64,000 nucleotides of DNA from Actinoplanes regularis (GTDB lineage Bacteria; Actinomycetota; Actinomycetes; Mycobacteriales; Micromonosporaceae): the NCBI RefSeq assembly GCF_900188005.1, contig NZ_FZNR01000008.1, forward strand, positions 62,001-126,000, in the 5' to 3' direction. The notes beneath the pieces were generated by a model. The model did no database searches, was not told the origin of the DNA, and worked only from the letters and a program-made list of their open reading frames with translations. The first letter of the stretch is position 1. Each line of letters opens with the position of its first letter. This document shows positions 42,900-52,350 of this stretch, piece after piece. The position numbers and the translations under genes are program-made.

Positions 42900-43847
42900 A
42901 TGTGGCCATTCGCGGCGAAGATCGACCCGACCCTGGGCGACCCACGCGCCCGGGCTCTGCTCACCGCTCTGCGGACCGCCGACCGGGCGACGGTCCGGGA
43001 GATCTTCACAGCCACCACCGACCCGGACGAACGGGCGTTCCTGATGGTGGCGGCCGACGACGTCCCCGGCGTGCAGGACTGGATCGGCCAGTGGATCGCC
43101 GACGAGCCGGAGTCGACGCTGCCGGTGCTGATCCGGGGCTGCCACGCGGTGGCCTGGGCCTGGGAGGCGCGCGGTTCCCGCCGGGCCAACGTGACCAGCA
43201 AGAGCAGTTTCCAGGAGTTCTTCCGGCGGCTGCGGATCGCCGAGAACTGCCTGGACGAGGTGATCGAGCGGGACCCGGACGAGGTGCTGGCCTGGACCTG
43301 GCTGACCACGTCGGCGCGGGGCCGGCAGATCCCCGCGGAGCAGGCCGCGGCCCGGTTCCGCGAGGTGACGAAGCGGGCGCCGTTCCTGCTGCACGCGCAC
43401 GAGCAGCGCCTGCAGTACCTGTGCCGCAAGTGGTTCGGCAGCCACCAGGAGATGTTCGCGTTCGCCCGGGAGGCGACCGCGAGCGCGCCGGCCGGGCACC
43501 CGCTGCCGGGCGTGCTGGCCAGCGCACACATCGAGTACTGGCTGGACCTGCCGGCCGGCCAGGACGACACCTACATGACCACACCGGCGGTACGGGCCGA
43601 TCTGATCGCGGCCGCCGAGAAGTCGGTGCTGCATCCGGACTTCGTCAAGGTGGCCGGCTGGGCGACGCGGGCCAACACCCTGGCGATGGCGCTGCACATG
43701 GGCCAGGAGTTCGCACACGCGGCCCGGGTCTTCGACGTGATCGGCGACAACGTCACCGAGTGGCCGTGGTTCTACCGCACGCTGTTCGGCGGCCCGGCCC
43801 GCAAGTTCGCCCAGGCTCGCCGTGACGCGTACCGCGCGCGGGGTTGA
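42900..43847 (+). CDS. Hypothetical helical-repeat protein
   Basis: A 315-residue soluble protein. It opens MWPFAAKIDPTLGDPRARALL (in part) and is mainly helical with TPR-like spacing (FFRRLRIAENCLDEVIERDP). Trp and His are frequent (HAVAWAWEARGSRR). No catalytic motif seen. ATG at 42900 with GGGAG ten bases upstream; the frame opens earlier but overlaps the divergent peptidase. It is likely widespread in actinomycetes as an uncharacterised protein. Confidence 0.8.
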   Translation: MWPFAAKIDPTLGDPRARALLTALRTADRATVREIFTATTDPDERAFLMVAADDVPGVQDWIGQWIADEPESTLPVLIRGCHAVAWAWEARGSRRANVTSKSSFQEFFRRLRIAENCLDEVIERDPDEVLAWTWLTTSARGRQIPAEQAAARFREVTKRAPFLLHAHEQRLQYLCRKWFGSHQEMFAFAREATASAPAGHPLPGVLASAHIEYWLDLPAGQDDTYMTTPAVRADLIAAAEKSVLHPDFVKVAGWATRANTLAMALHMGQEFAHAARVFDVIGDNVTEWPWFYRTLFGGPARKFAQARRDAYRARG

Positions 43848-43867
43848 TCCGGCCTAGTCTGGGGCGT

Positions 43868-44926
43868 ATGGCATCCCGTGACCCGGTCGCCGACCTGCGG
43901 CGCATCGCGTTCCTGCTGGAGCGGGCGAACGAGGCGACGTACCGGGTCAAGGCGTTCCGGTCGGCGGCCGCGACGGTGGCCGGGACCCCGCGTGACGAGC
44001 TGGTCGAGCGGGCCACGGCCGGCACGCTGGCGAAGCTGGCCGGGGTCGGCGAGGTGACCGCCCGCTGCGTAACCGAGTCGCTGGCCGGCGAGGAGCCGGT
44101 CTACCTGCGCCGGCTCCTCAGCACCGAGGGCGCGGATCTGCCGGCCGCGGCGGCCGCGCTGCGGGAGGCGCTGCGCGGCGACTGTCACGTGCACTCGGAC
44201 TGGTCGGACGGCGGGTCGCCGATCGAGGAGATGGCGCTGGCCGCGGCCGAGGTGGGCCACGAGTGGTTCGTGCTCACCGACCACTCGCCGCGGCTGACCG
44301 TCGCCCACGGCCTGACCGCCGACCGGCTGCGCCGCCAGCTCGACCACGTGGCTCGACTGAACGAGCAGCTGCCCGACGGCTTCCGGATCCTCACCGGCAT
44401 CGAGGTGGACATCCTGGAGGACGGCTCCCTGGACCAGGAGGACGAGCTGCTGGCCCGGCTGGACGTGGTGGTCGGCTCGGTGCACAGCAAACTGCGTGAC
44501 GACTCGACGAAGATGACCCGGCGGATGCTGGCCGCGATCGCCAACCCGCACCTGGACATCCTCGGCCACATGACCGGGCGCAAGGTCGCCGCGGCCGGGG
44601 CCGGCGACGCCGCGCACCGGACCGCCCGGACCCGCCCGCCCAGCACGTTCGACCTGGAGAAAGTGCTGGCCGCGTGCGTCGAGCACGACAAGGCCGTGGA
44701 GATCAACTCCCGGCCGGACCGGCTCGACCCGCCGAAGCGGATGCTGACCGTCGCGGTCGAGGCCGGCTGCCGGTTCAGCATCGACACCGACGCACACGCG
44801 CCCGGGCAGCTGGACTGGCTGGGTAACGGGTGCGAGCGGGCGGCGCTGTGCGGGGTGCCGGTCGATCGGGTGGTGAACACCTGGACGGCTGATCGCCTGC
44901 GGGAGTGGACGGCGTCGCACGACTGA
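43868..44926 (+). CDS. HhH plus PHP-domain phosphoesterase (PolX-like without polymerase)
   Basis: A 352-residue protein. The N-terminal ~100 residues resemble the 8-kDa/HhH part of X-family polymerases (RRIAFLLERANEATYRVKAF; HhH LAGVGEVTARCV at 57-68). A PHP domain begins at 104 with DCHVHSDWSDG (His107, His109), then VLTDHSPRL (138-139), GIEVDI, GSVHS and a C-terminal DTDAH. All usual PHP metal ligands appear present. The polymerase palm/fingers are absent, so it may act as a phosphatase or nuclease. ATG at 43868. Confidence 0.87.
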   Translation: MASRDPVADLRRIAFLLERANEATYRVKAFRSAAATVAGTPRDELVERATAGTLAKLAGVGEVTARCVTESLAGEEPVYLRRLLSTEGADLPAAAAALREALRGDCHVHSDWSDGGSPIEEMALAAAEVGHEWFVLTDHSPRLTVAHGLTADRLRRQLDHVARLNEQLPDGFRILTGIEVDILEDGSLDQEDELLARLDVVVGSVHSKLRDDSTKMTRRMLAAIANPHLDILGHMTGRKVAAAGAGDAAHRTARTRPPSTFDLEKVLAACVEHDKAVEINSRPDRLDPPKRMLTVAVEAGCRFSIDTDAHAPGQLDWLGNGCERAALCGVPVDRVVNTWTADRLREWTASHD

Positions 44927-44969
44927 AATCGAACGGCTCATCGGGCACGTCATCCCATAGGGTCGGGCC

Positions 44970-46658
44970 GTGGGACGAATTGACGAACTCGCCGACCGAT
45001 ACGTTGATGAATGGGCCGAGCTGAACCCGATCGGAGCCACCTCCGCCGGTATCGCGGGGCACGACGACCGGACCGATGACCTCTCGCCGGAGGGCTTCGC
45101 CGCCCAGGCCGAGCTGATCCGCCGTACCGTCAACGAGCTCGACGTGATCGAGCCGGAGCACGAGTCCGAGCAGGTCGCGAAGGAGGCGATGCTCGAGCGG
45201 CTCGGCCTGGAGCTGACCCGGCTCGACACCGGCTTCGCCGCGGCCGAGGTCAGCGTGATCTCCAGCAGCCTGCACGGGCTGCGCATGGCGCTCGACCTGA
45301 TGCCGACCGAGGGGGAGCAGGCGGTACGCAACATCGCCACCCGGCTCAACGACTTCCCGGTCGCGCTCGCGCAGTACCGCCGGACCCTGGTGGAGGGCGC
45401 CGACCAGGGGGTGGTCAGCGCCCGGGCCCAGCTGGCGGCGGTCGCCGAGCAGTGCGACGCGTGGACCGACCCGGATCGGGACGACTTCTTCCACGGTCTG
45501 GCCGACCGGATCGGCCGGTCCGGCGGCAGCGGAGCTTCCGGCGCGCTCGCCGCCGACCTGCGCCGGGGCGCCGAGGCGGCGAACGCCGCGACCGCGGAGT
45601 TCGGCCGCTTCCTGCGGGACGAGCTGGCCCCGCGGGGGCGGGAGAAGGAGGCGGCCGGGCCGGAGCGGTACGCGCTGGCCTCGCAGTACTTCCTCGGCGC
45701 GAAGGTGGACCAGCAGGAGACGTACCTCTGGGGCTTCGAGGAGCTGCATCGCCTGGAGCGGGAGATGGCCGCGGTCTCCGCGGTGATCGCCGGCTCGGGC
45801 GCCACGGTGGATCAGGCGGTCGCGACGCTGGACGCCGACCCGGCCCGCAACATCCTGGGCAAGGAGCGCTTCCGCGACTGGATGCAGGCGCTCTCCGATC
45901 GGGCGATCAGCGAGCTCAACGGCGTCCACTTCGACATCGAGCCGCCGGCTCAGAAGCTCGAGTGCTGCCTCACCCCGACCAGCGACGGCGGCATCTACTA
46001 CACCGGCCCGAGCGAGGACTTCTCCCGTCCCGGGCGGATGTGGTGGGCCGTGCCGGAGGGCCAGGACACGTTCTCCACCTGGCGCGAGGTGACCACGGTC
46101 TACCACGAGGGTGTGCCCGGTCACCATCTGCAGATCAGCCAGACCCTGCTGCGGGCCGGCTCGCTGAACCGCTGGCGGCGGCTGCTCGCCTGGTGCTCCG
46201 GGCACGGCGAGGGCTGGGCGCTGTACGCCGAACGCCTGATGGACGAACTGGGCTACCTGACCGACCCGGGTGACCGACTGGGCATGCTCGACGCCCAGGC
46301 GCTGCGCGCGTGCCGGGTGATCGTCGACATCGGCATGCACCTGGAGCTGGAGATCCCGCGGGACAACCCGTTCGGCTTCCACCCGGGTGAGCGCTGGACA
46401 CCGGAGCTGGGCTGGGAGTTCCTGCGGGCGCACTGCCGGATGCCGGAGGAGGTGCTGCGCTTCGAGTGGAAGCGGTACCTGGGCTGGCCGGGGCAGGCTC
46501 CGTCGTACAAGGTCGGCGAACGGATCTGGCTGCAGGCACGGGACGAGGCGAAGCAGCGCAAAGGCAGTGATTTCGACCTCAAGGCGTTCCACAGGGAGGC
46601 GTTGGACCTCGGGGCGCTCGGTCTCGATCCGCTTCGAAAAGCGCTTGCCAGGATTTAA
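44970..46658 (+). CDS. DUF885 metallopeptidase-like protein
   Basis: A 562-residue DUF885 protein, mostly helical. The conserved HEGVPGHH motif at 379-386 (metal His pair with catalytic Glu) and GHGEGWALYAERLM near 411-424 (third ligand Glu) indicate a gluzincin-type peptidase. There is no signal peptide, so it is cytosolic. GTG at 44970. Its own terminator follows. Substrate unknown. Confidence 0.9.
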   Translation: MGRIDELADRYVDEWAELNPIGATSAGIAGHDDRTDDLSPEGFAAQAELIRRTVNELDVIEPEHESEQVAKEAMLERLGLELTRLDTGFAAAEVSVISSSLHGLRMALDLMPTEGEQAVRNIATRLNDFPVALAQYRRTLVEGADQGVVSARAQLAAVAEQCDAWTDPDRDDFFHGLADRIGRSGGSGASGALAADLRRGAEAANAATAEFGRFLRDELAPRGREKEAAGPERYALASQYFLGAKVDQQETYLWGFEELHRLEREMAAVSAVIAGSGATVDQAVATLDADPARNILGKERFRDWMQALSDRAISELNGVHFDIEPPAQKLECCLTPTSDGGIYYTGPSEDFSRPGRMWWAVPEGQDTFSTWREVTTVYHEGVPGHHLQISQTLLRAGSLNRWRRLLAWCSGHGEGWALYAERLMDELGYLTDPGDRLGMLDAQALRACRVIVDIGMHLELEIPRDNPFGFHPGERWTPELGWEFLRAHCRMPEEVLRFEWKRYLGWPGQAPSYKVGERIWLQARDEAKQRKGSDFDLKAFHREALDLGALGLDPLRKALARI

Positions 46659-46665
46659 GTCATTC

Positions 46666-46709
46666 GGGTCTCTCCGTACCGAAATCGGGACGGAGGGACC
46701 CATTTTTTT
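46666..46709 (+). terminator. Intrinsic terminator after the DUF885 gene
   Basis: A 12-bp stem with one G-T pair (46666-46677 with 46690-46701), a 12-base loop and seven T at 46703-46709. The clearest terminator of the window. Confidence 0.95.
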
Positions 46710-47098
46710 GTGTTGGATCAGTTACTCAAAGTAATATCGCGCCTTTCTGTAATTGCTATCACACTATCCGTGGATGGCACCGCACCCAAGACGTAACGAA
46801 TCCGAAGTAGAACTCATATTCACGTCTCAGCCGCTATCCGGATACCATCTGTCCGGCACTTGTCACCCAGCTGACAGAACCTGCGCAGGCAGGGGCTCCC
46901 CCAACCGCCCCGACGACGCGGGTACAGCGTGGTCGACGGTGCCGCGTATCCCCCGATCAGCCGAGCGAACTCTGACCCTTGGAAAGGGGTTACTTGAGGA
47001 TTTCTCGGATAGATTGACCCGGATTGGTGCGCCCGCTCGGCTACTTTCAGTAGCCCCCAATGGCCCATCGCGTGTGTGCATGGCGGAGGACGAAAGCA
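46710..47098 (+). promoter_or_regulatory. Long leader/promoter region of the conservon
   Basis: No credible gene in 389 bp. The left 130 bp are AT-rich. It contains a TGTCA-N6-TGACA dyad at 46861-46876, a GGGGTTACTTGAGG/TAGATT stretch at about 46985-47017 that may hold a promoter, and a perfect 7-bp hairpin GGCTACT/AGTAGCC at 47039-47055 close to the first gene. I could not fit it to a known riboswitch class. Confidence 0.5.
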
Positions 47099-48277
47099 AT
47101 GTCAGTCTCGGTGAACAGCCGGCGAACCCGTTTACGCTCCGCCCTCGCGGTGCTGCTGACGGTTCTCGTCCTGCTGCCGGCCGCAGGCCTGCTCCTGCGG
47201 GTCCTGCAAGAGAACTCGAAGCAGCGTGACAACGTCCAGCTGGAGCAGGACGGCACCGAATACCTCAACGCCCTGGTCCCGCTGATCTCTGCGCTCGCCG
47301 AGTCGCAGTCCGCGGCGCTGCAGGGCGTCGCCGCGGAACCCGCCTCGGTGACCGCGGCCGTGTCCCGCGTGCAGATCGCCGACGACAAGTTCGGTAAGAG
47401 CCTCGAGACCACGAGCCGCTGGACCGGCCTGAAGGCGAAGATCGCCAAGCTGCCGGCGATCGGCAAGGGCACCGCCAAGATCTTCACGGCTCACGTCGAG
47501 GTCGCCGACCTGACCCTCGCGCTGTTCGACACGGTCCGGGAGAACTCGACGCTGAACCGTGACCCCGACGCCGACATCTGGTTCCTCCAGGACGTCGTGG
47601 CCGAGCAGGCGCCGGTCGCCGTCACCGCCGTCAGCCGGATGAGCGACCTCGCGAACATGGTCGTCGCCGCCTCGTCGAAGACCCGGGAGCCGCTGAAGCT
47701 GCAGTTCGCCTACCAGGTGCAGAAGGTGCAGGAAGTCGTCGGTGACCTCACCGACGGCCTCCAGGAGGCGGTCAACGACACCAACAGCGACACCCTCAGC
47801 GGCAACCTGGTGAGCAACCTCGACTCGTTCCGTCGTGGTATCGAGGCCGCGAACCGTGGCGCCAACTTCGGCGCCGGTAAGCCGGACGTCTCGGTTCTGG
47901 TGACCGCGCAGTCCACCCTGCAGACCGCGCTGAGCGCGCTGAGCGGCGTGGTGCTGAAGGAGATGGCCGGCCTGCTCGACGACCGGTCGGACACCCTGAC
48001 CTACAAGCGCATCGAGGCGTTCGCCGTGTTCGGCGTCGCGTTCGCGCTGATCGTCGTCGCCACCCTGTGGACCCGGGGCCGGGCCCGCCAGGTGCAGGCC
48101 GCGCTCTCCGAGCAGCCGGGCGAGAACCGCCGCGACGTCTCGGTCCAGGCCGCGGGGGCCACCGGCGGCAGCGCACCGGCCAACCCGTACGGCAACAACC
48201 CGTACGACCAGGCCCCGAGCTACGGCGAGATCCCCAACTACGGCGGCGGGCGGGAGCGTTCCGGTGCTGTTCGGTAA
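47099..48277 (+). CDS. Membrane sensor-like protein preceding cvnA
   Basis: A 392-residue protein. TM1 (about 14-36) and TM2 (about 309-330) flank a ~270-residue extracytoplasmic helical domain, as in bacterial chemoreceptors and NIT-domain sensors. The cytoplasmic tail is short and Pro/Tyr/Asn-rich (NPYGNNPYDQAPSYGEI). There is no kinase or HAMP. ATG at 47099 with GGAGGA upstream. Its end overlaps the cvnA start by 14 bp, so the two are probably made together. It may sense with CvnA, or regulate it. Confidence 0.82.
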   Translation: MSVSVNSRRTRLRSALAVLLTVLVLLPAAGLLLRVLQENSKQRDNVQLEQDGTEYLNALVPLISALAESQSAALQGVAAEPASVTAAVSRVQIADDKFGKSLETTSRWTGLKAKIAKLPAIGKGTAKIFTAHVEVADLTLALFDTVRENSTLNRDPDADIWFLQDVVAEQAPVAVTAVSRMSDLANMVVAASSKTREPLKLQFAYQVQKVQEVVGDLTDGLQEAVNDTNSDTLSGNLVSNLDSFRRGIEAANRGANFGAGKPDVSVLVTAQSTLQTALSALSGVVLKEMAGLLDDRSDTLTYKRIEAFAVFGVAFALIVVATLWTRGRARQVQAALSEQPGENRRDVSVQAAGATGGSAPANPYGNNPYDQAPSYGEIPNYGGGRERSGAVR

Positions 48278-51200
48278 GTTCCGCATCCTGGGCAAACTTG
48301 CCCTGCTGGTGCTCGTACCGCTGGTGGGTGTTCTCGCCCTGACGGTCCCGATCATCTACAACCGTGTCGAGGCGGCGTCCGAGGCGCAGGACACCTCGGA
48401 CACCATCCAGTTGGCCACCCGGGTCAGCTCGGCGGTCCTGGAGCTCCAGGAGGAGCGCCTGCTCTCGGTCGGTTTCGCCCTGGGCATCGTCGACGAACCG
48501 GCCCTGGTGGCGCAGAGTGCCGAGGCCGCCGCGAAGGTCGCCGAGCTGCTCACCGACGAGGACATCGAACTGCCCAAGGCGCTGCGCCGCTCGGTCATCC
48601 TGGCCACCAAGCTGGACAGCACCCGGCAGAACCTGCTGAACCCGAGCCTGACGAAGAACCCGACCCTGGTGGTCGCCGACTTCACCAACGTGATCACGCC
48701 GATGATCGACGGTCTGGGGCTCAGCAGCCACGCCGACCTCACCACCGGCGTCGGTCAGCAGGTGTTCGCCCTGGAGCGCTCGATGCTCTCCGACGACATG
48801 ATCTCGCAGGCGTCCTGCTATCTGGCCACCGCGGCAGTGCTGGCCCAGTCCAAGAACAAGGACATCCGGGCGTCGGCGCCGCTGCAGCTGAGCCTGTTCA
48901 CCCAGACGCTCAGCCAGCTCCAGTCGGCCATCCGGTCGTCGAAGCCGTACTTCACCGACGGGCAGTACAAGCTCTACCAGAACACCCAGGAAGCGTTCCA
49001 GTTCCGGGTGGGTTCGGCGTTCATCGACCAGCTGTCGAAGAACCCGACCCTGGCCCTGAAGAGCCTCAAGGTCAGGACGCTGTTCCCGTCGCTGCAGTCC
49101 ACGATGGTTCTCGGTGGCTTCGTCGAGAAGCGCGTGGCGAAGGACGTGGACACCACGGCTACCGCCAACCGCTCCAGCGCCCTTCAGCAGGCGCTGTTCG
49201 TCGGTGGTGGCGCGCTGCTCCTGCTCCTCCTGGTGATCACGCTCTCGATCTTCATGGCCCGCGCGGTCGCCCGGCCGCTGCGGCGTCTGACCGTCTCCGC
49301 CGACCGCATCGCCCGAGCGGCCGAGGCCGAGCTCGAGCGCGTGGCCGACGACGAGGGTGAGGCCCAGGTACGCCCGATCCGCCTGGACCCGGTCGACGTC
49401 GAGGCCCAGGACGAGATCGGTGACCTGGCCCGCGCGTTCGACCGGGTGCAGACCACCGCCGCCCGGCTGGTGGAACGCCAGGTGCTCGGCCGCCGTAACG
49501 TCGCCCAGATGTTCGGCCACGTCGGCCGGCGTACCCAGAACCTGGTCGGCCGTCAGCTGACCCTGATCGACGGTCTGGAGCGCCGGGAGACCGACAGCGA
49601 CCGTCTCCGCGAGCTGTACCGACTGGACCACATGTCCAGCCGTCTGCGCCGGAACGCGTCCGCGCTCGTCGTGCTCTCCGGTGCCGCCGGTGCGAACGAG
49701 CACATGGCTCCGCTGGCCCTCTCCGACGTCGTCCGTCTCGCCCTCGGTGAGATCGAGGACTACACCCGTGTCGAGGTGGACGTCCCCGAGGAGATCGTCG
49801 TGGTGCCGGCCATCCTGGCCGACCTCACGCTGCTCCTCGCGGAGCTGCTGGAGAACTCCACCACCTTCTCCCCGCCGCACACCAACGTCACGGTCTCGGC
49901 CGAGGAGCTGCGCGGCGGTGCCCGCCTCGCGATCATCGACCACGGCCTCGGCCTCAAGCCCGAGCGGCTGGCCGAGGAGAACGCCCGACTGACCCGCCGT
50001 GAGCGACTGGACCTGGCCCCCACCGAGGTGCTCGGTCTCTTCGTGGTCGGTCGTCTGGCCCGCCGGCACGGCATCGAGGTCACCCTGACCGACACCCCGG
50101 ACGGCGGTGTCACGGCCTGGGTCGACCTGAGCCCGCAGCACCTGATCACCCGGGTGGAGAGCCTCGCCCCGGCCGGTATGCAGGTCATCGCGCCGCCGGC
50201 TGTGCCGCAGGTCCCGATGCCCCCGTCGATGCCCCCGATCAGCGGCGCGCTGCGCGGCAACACCGCCGAGGTGGCCATCGCCAGCACCTCGGTCCGCACC
50301 GTCCCGGGCAGCCAGCAGCCGTTCGACCCGGCGGCGCTCGGCCGGGCCACCCGGACGCTGGAGTCGGTCCCCTCGTGGAACGCGTTCGGCGGGGCGCCTG
50401 CCCAGCCGGCCGTCGAGGACCCGTACGCCGGGCAGCCGGTCTACGACGCCGAGCCGGTGTACTCGCCGGGAGTGGCGTACCAGGAGCCGGCCACGCCGTA
50501 CCGCGAGCCGGAACCCACGTACGGCTACAACAGCGGCATCCCGGTCGCCGGTCGTAACCCGGGCTCGATGCCCGAGCTGCCCGCCGCCGGTCGGTCTTCC
50601 TGGGGCAACGAGCCCGCTCTGCCGGCCGGACCGGGCTGGAACACCCCGCAGCCGGCCGACACCAGCTGGCACCCGTCGGCTCCGGCCGAGTCCAACTGGA
50701 ACACCCCGCAGCCGGCCGAGCCGGCCTGGAACACCCCGGCTCCGGCCGTGGAGGCGCCGATGGCTTCGGCCAGCAACTCGGGCTACTCGCCCTCCGCTCC
50801 TGAGCCGACCGCTCCCGAGCCGACGATCAACCCGGCCGCCGGTGGCAACAAGCCGCTGCGCCGCCGGGTGCCGGGCAGCCAGCTCCCGACCGACAGCGGT
50901 CCGAAGCAGCACGCCGCGGCACCGTCGCAGGACGACGCCCTGGCTGCTCGCGCCGCCTTCGACGCGTTCGAGAGCGGCGTCAGCCGGGCGCACGAGACCA
51001 GCACTTCGCTGCCCGCCCCGGACTTCTCCGCCGGGCAGTGGAGCATGCCGGCCTCGCTGCCGGACATGCCCGCACCGCAGTGGAACGTGCCGGCTCCGAC
51101 TCCGGAGGCGGCACCGCAATGGAACGTGCCGGCCCAGGCACCGGCCCCGGAGGCCGCGCCGCAGTGGAACGAACCGGCCCGGTCGCAGCAGTGGGACGCC

Positions 51201-51446
51201 CCGGCTCCGGCCGCCGCCCCGCCGGCTCCGCCCGCACCTCCGGCGCCGAACGGCGGTGGCGGGGGACTGACCCGTCGCGTGCCGGGAGCAACCCTGCCCC
51301 GGGACGAGCCGCACCAGCCGATCCTTCCGCCCGCTCCGAGCGTGATGGATCCGGAGCAGGCCCGAGCCTTGATGGACCAGTTCGAGTACGGCGTCTCACT
51401 CGCACTGAATGAAACTCAGCCACAACCCGAGGGACAACCGCGATGA
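48264..51446 (+). CDS. cvnA: Conservon sensor histidine-kinase-like protein CvnA
   Basis: A 1060-residue protein. TM1 (about 10-31), a NIT-type extracellular helical domain, TM2 (about 312-333), HAMP-like segment, a DHp-like helix with LDHMSSRLRRN (possible phospho-His) and an HATPase domain with ELLENSTTFSPP (N box) and IIDHGLGL (G1), so ATP binding looks intact. The last ~400 residues are Pro/Ala/Trp-rich with repeated WNTPQPA and QWNVPA words and two copies of RRVPGxxLP followed by FE-x-GVS-x-A. GTG at 48264. It overlaps cvnB as ATGA. Confidence 0.93.
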   Translation: MLFGKFRILGKLALLVLVPLVGVLALTVPIIYNRVEAASEAQDTSDTIQLATRVSSAVLELQEERLLSVGFALGIVDEPALVAQSAEAAAKVAELLTDEDIELPKALRRSVILATKLDSTRQNLLNPSLTKNPTLVVADFTNVITPMIDGLGLSSHADLTTGVGQQVFALERSMLSDDMISQASCYLATAAVLAQSKNKDIRASAPLQLSLFTQTLSQLQSAIRSSKPYFTDGQYKLYQNTQEAFQFRVGSAFIDQLSKNPTLALKSLKVRTLFPSLQSTMVLGGFVEKRVAKDVDTTATANRSSALQQALFVGGGALLLLLLVITLSIFMARAVARPLRRLTVSADRIARAAEAELERVADDEGEAQVRPIRLDPVDVEAQDEIGDLARAFDRVQTTAARLVERQVLGRRNVAQMFGHVGRRTQNLVGRQLTLIDGLERRETDSDRLRELYRLDHMSSRLRRNASALVVLSGAAGANEHMAPLALSDVVRLALGEIEDYTRVEVDVPEEIVVVPAILADLTLLLAELLENSTTFSPPHTNVTVSAEELRGGARLAIIDHGLGLKPERLAEENARLTRRERLDLAPTEVLGLFVVGRLARRHGIEVTLTDTPDGGVTAWVDLSPQHLITRVESLAPAGMQVIAPPAVPQVPMPPSMPPISGALRGNTAEVAIASTSVRTVPGSQQPFDPAALGRATRTLESVPSWNAFGGAPAQPAVEDPYAGQPVYDAEPVYSPGVAYQEPATPYREPEPTYGYNSGIPVAGRNPGSMPELPAAGRSSWGNEPALPAGPGWNTPQPADTSWHPSAPAESNWNTPQPAEPAWNTPAPAVEAPMASASNSGYSPSAPEPTAPEPTINPAAGGNKPLRRRVPGSQLPTDSGPKQHAAAPSQDDALAARAAFDAFESGVSRAHETSTSLPAPDFSAGQWSMPASLPDMPAPQWNVPAPTPEAAPQWNVPAQAPAPEAAPQWNEPARSQQWDAPAPAAAPPAPPAPPAPNGGGGGLTRRVPGATLPRDEPHQPILPPAPSVMDPEQARALMDQFEYGVSLALNETQPQPEGQPR

Positions 51447-51889
51447 CTTCCCCATACCCCACCGCGCAAAGTCAGCTCAGCGCTGAAGCCAAAACCTTCA
51501 ACTGGCTGCTGGACTCCTTCACGTCGGGAACCGCCGGCGTGATCGAGGCCATCGCCGTCTCCTCGGACGGTCTGCTGATGGCCATGTCCGCGATCAAGGA
51601 CCGCCCCAACGCCGAGCGGCTGGCGGCTGTGGTCTCCGGCCTCACCAGCCTCGCCGGCGGCGCCGCGAGCTGGTACCGGCTGGGTGCCCTGAACCGGGTC
51701 ATCATCGACATGGCCGACGGCTACCTGCTGGTCACCGCGATCAGCGCCGGCTCGGTGCTCGGCGTGATCGCCGACCGCACCGCCAACCTGGGCACCCTGG
51801 CGTACGAGATGACGCTCTTCGCCACCCGGGCCGGCGGCGCTCTGAGCCCGCGCCTGATCGCCGAACTGAAGAACGCCGTCCAGCAATGA
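51443..51889 (+). CDS. cvnB: Conservon roadblock/LC7 protein CvnB
   Basis: A 148-residue roadblock/LC7 (MglB-like) protein. FNWLLDSFTSGTAGVIEAIAVSSDG (in part) and LLMAMSAI are typical. Such proteins form homodimers that act as regulators or GAPs of small GTPases; here the partner would be CvnD. Start ATG overlaps the cvnA stop and its stop overlaps the cvnC start, both as ATGA. Confidence 0.94.
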   Translation: MTSPYPTAQSQLSAEAKTFNWLLDSFTSGTAGVIEAIAVSSDGLLMAMSAIKDRPNAERLAAVVSGLTSLAGGAASWYRLGALNRVIIDMADGYLLVTAISAGSVLGVIADRTANLGTLAYEMTLFATRAGGALSPRLIAELKNAVQQ

Positions 51890-52350
51890 GCTACCCGGAC
51901 CCCGCCGACGAACCGGTACCTCCGGCGCGCCCCGGAGTCCGGCCGTTCCTGCAATCCGGTCCGAAGCACTCGACCGGCGGCTACACCCCCACCGGGGAGC
52001 AGCCGCCGGTCGCGGCACAGACCAACACTCTGCGCCCGTTCGTCATCACGGCCGGGCGGACCGATGGAAGTGACCCCGACATCGGTATGGAGACTCAGGT
52101 GACGATGGTGCTCGGTGCACCACCGTCCCGGCTTTCACCGGAAACCAGGGCGATCGTGTCTCTCCTGGAGGAGAGCCCGATTTCGATAGCCGAGATCTCC
52201 GCACGCTTGCGTCTGCACCTGGGCGTCTGCCAAATCCTCGTCGGCGACCTGCGCGCCGCCGGCCAGGTGGACGTCCATGTGATCGACAACGACACCCCTG
52301 ACCCCGAGACCATCATGCGAGTAATCCGTGGACTTCGATCCATCAGCTAA
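51886..52350 (+). CDS. cvnC: Conservon DUF742 protein CvnC
   Basis: A 154-residue DUF742 protein. The N-terminal half is a Pro-rich linker; the C-terminal half (SPETRAIVSLLEESPISIAE, in part, and RLRLHLGVCQILVGDLRAAG) is a winged-helix-like DNA-binding fold. ATG overlaps cvnB; its stop lies 23 bp inside cvnD. Role in the conservon is not clear beyond complex membership. Confidence 0.93.
   Translation: MSYPDPADEPVPPARPGVRPFLQSGPKHSTGGYTPTGEQPPVAAQTNTLRPFVITAGRTDGSDPDIGMETQVTMVLGAPPSRLSPETRAIVSLLEESPISIAEISARLRLHLGVCQILVGDLRAAGQVDVHVIDNDTPDPETIMRVIRGLRSIS

Noticed and set aside
46710..47098. c-di-AMP or other known riboswitch
   Set aside because: I could not match conserved core bases; the region is described only as a structured leader.
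47796..51314. 1172-residue minus-strand frame over the conservon
   Set aside because: Low-complexity Arg/Gly/Val shadow of cvnA; it has no start context.
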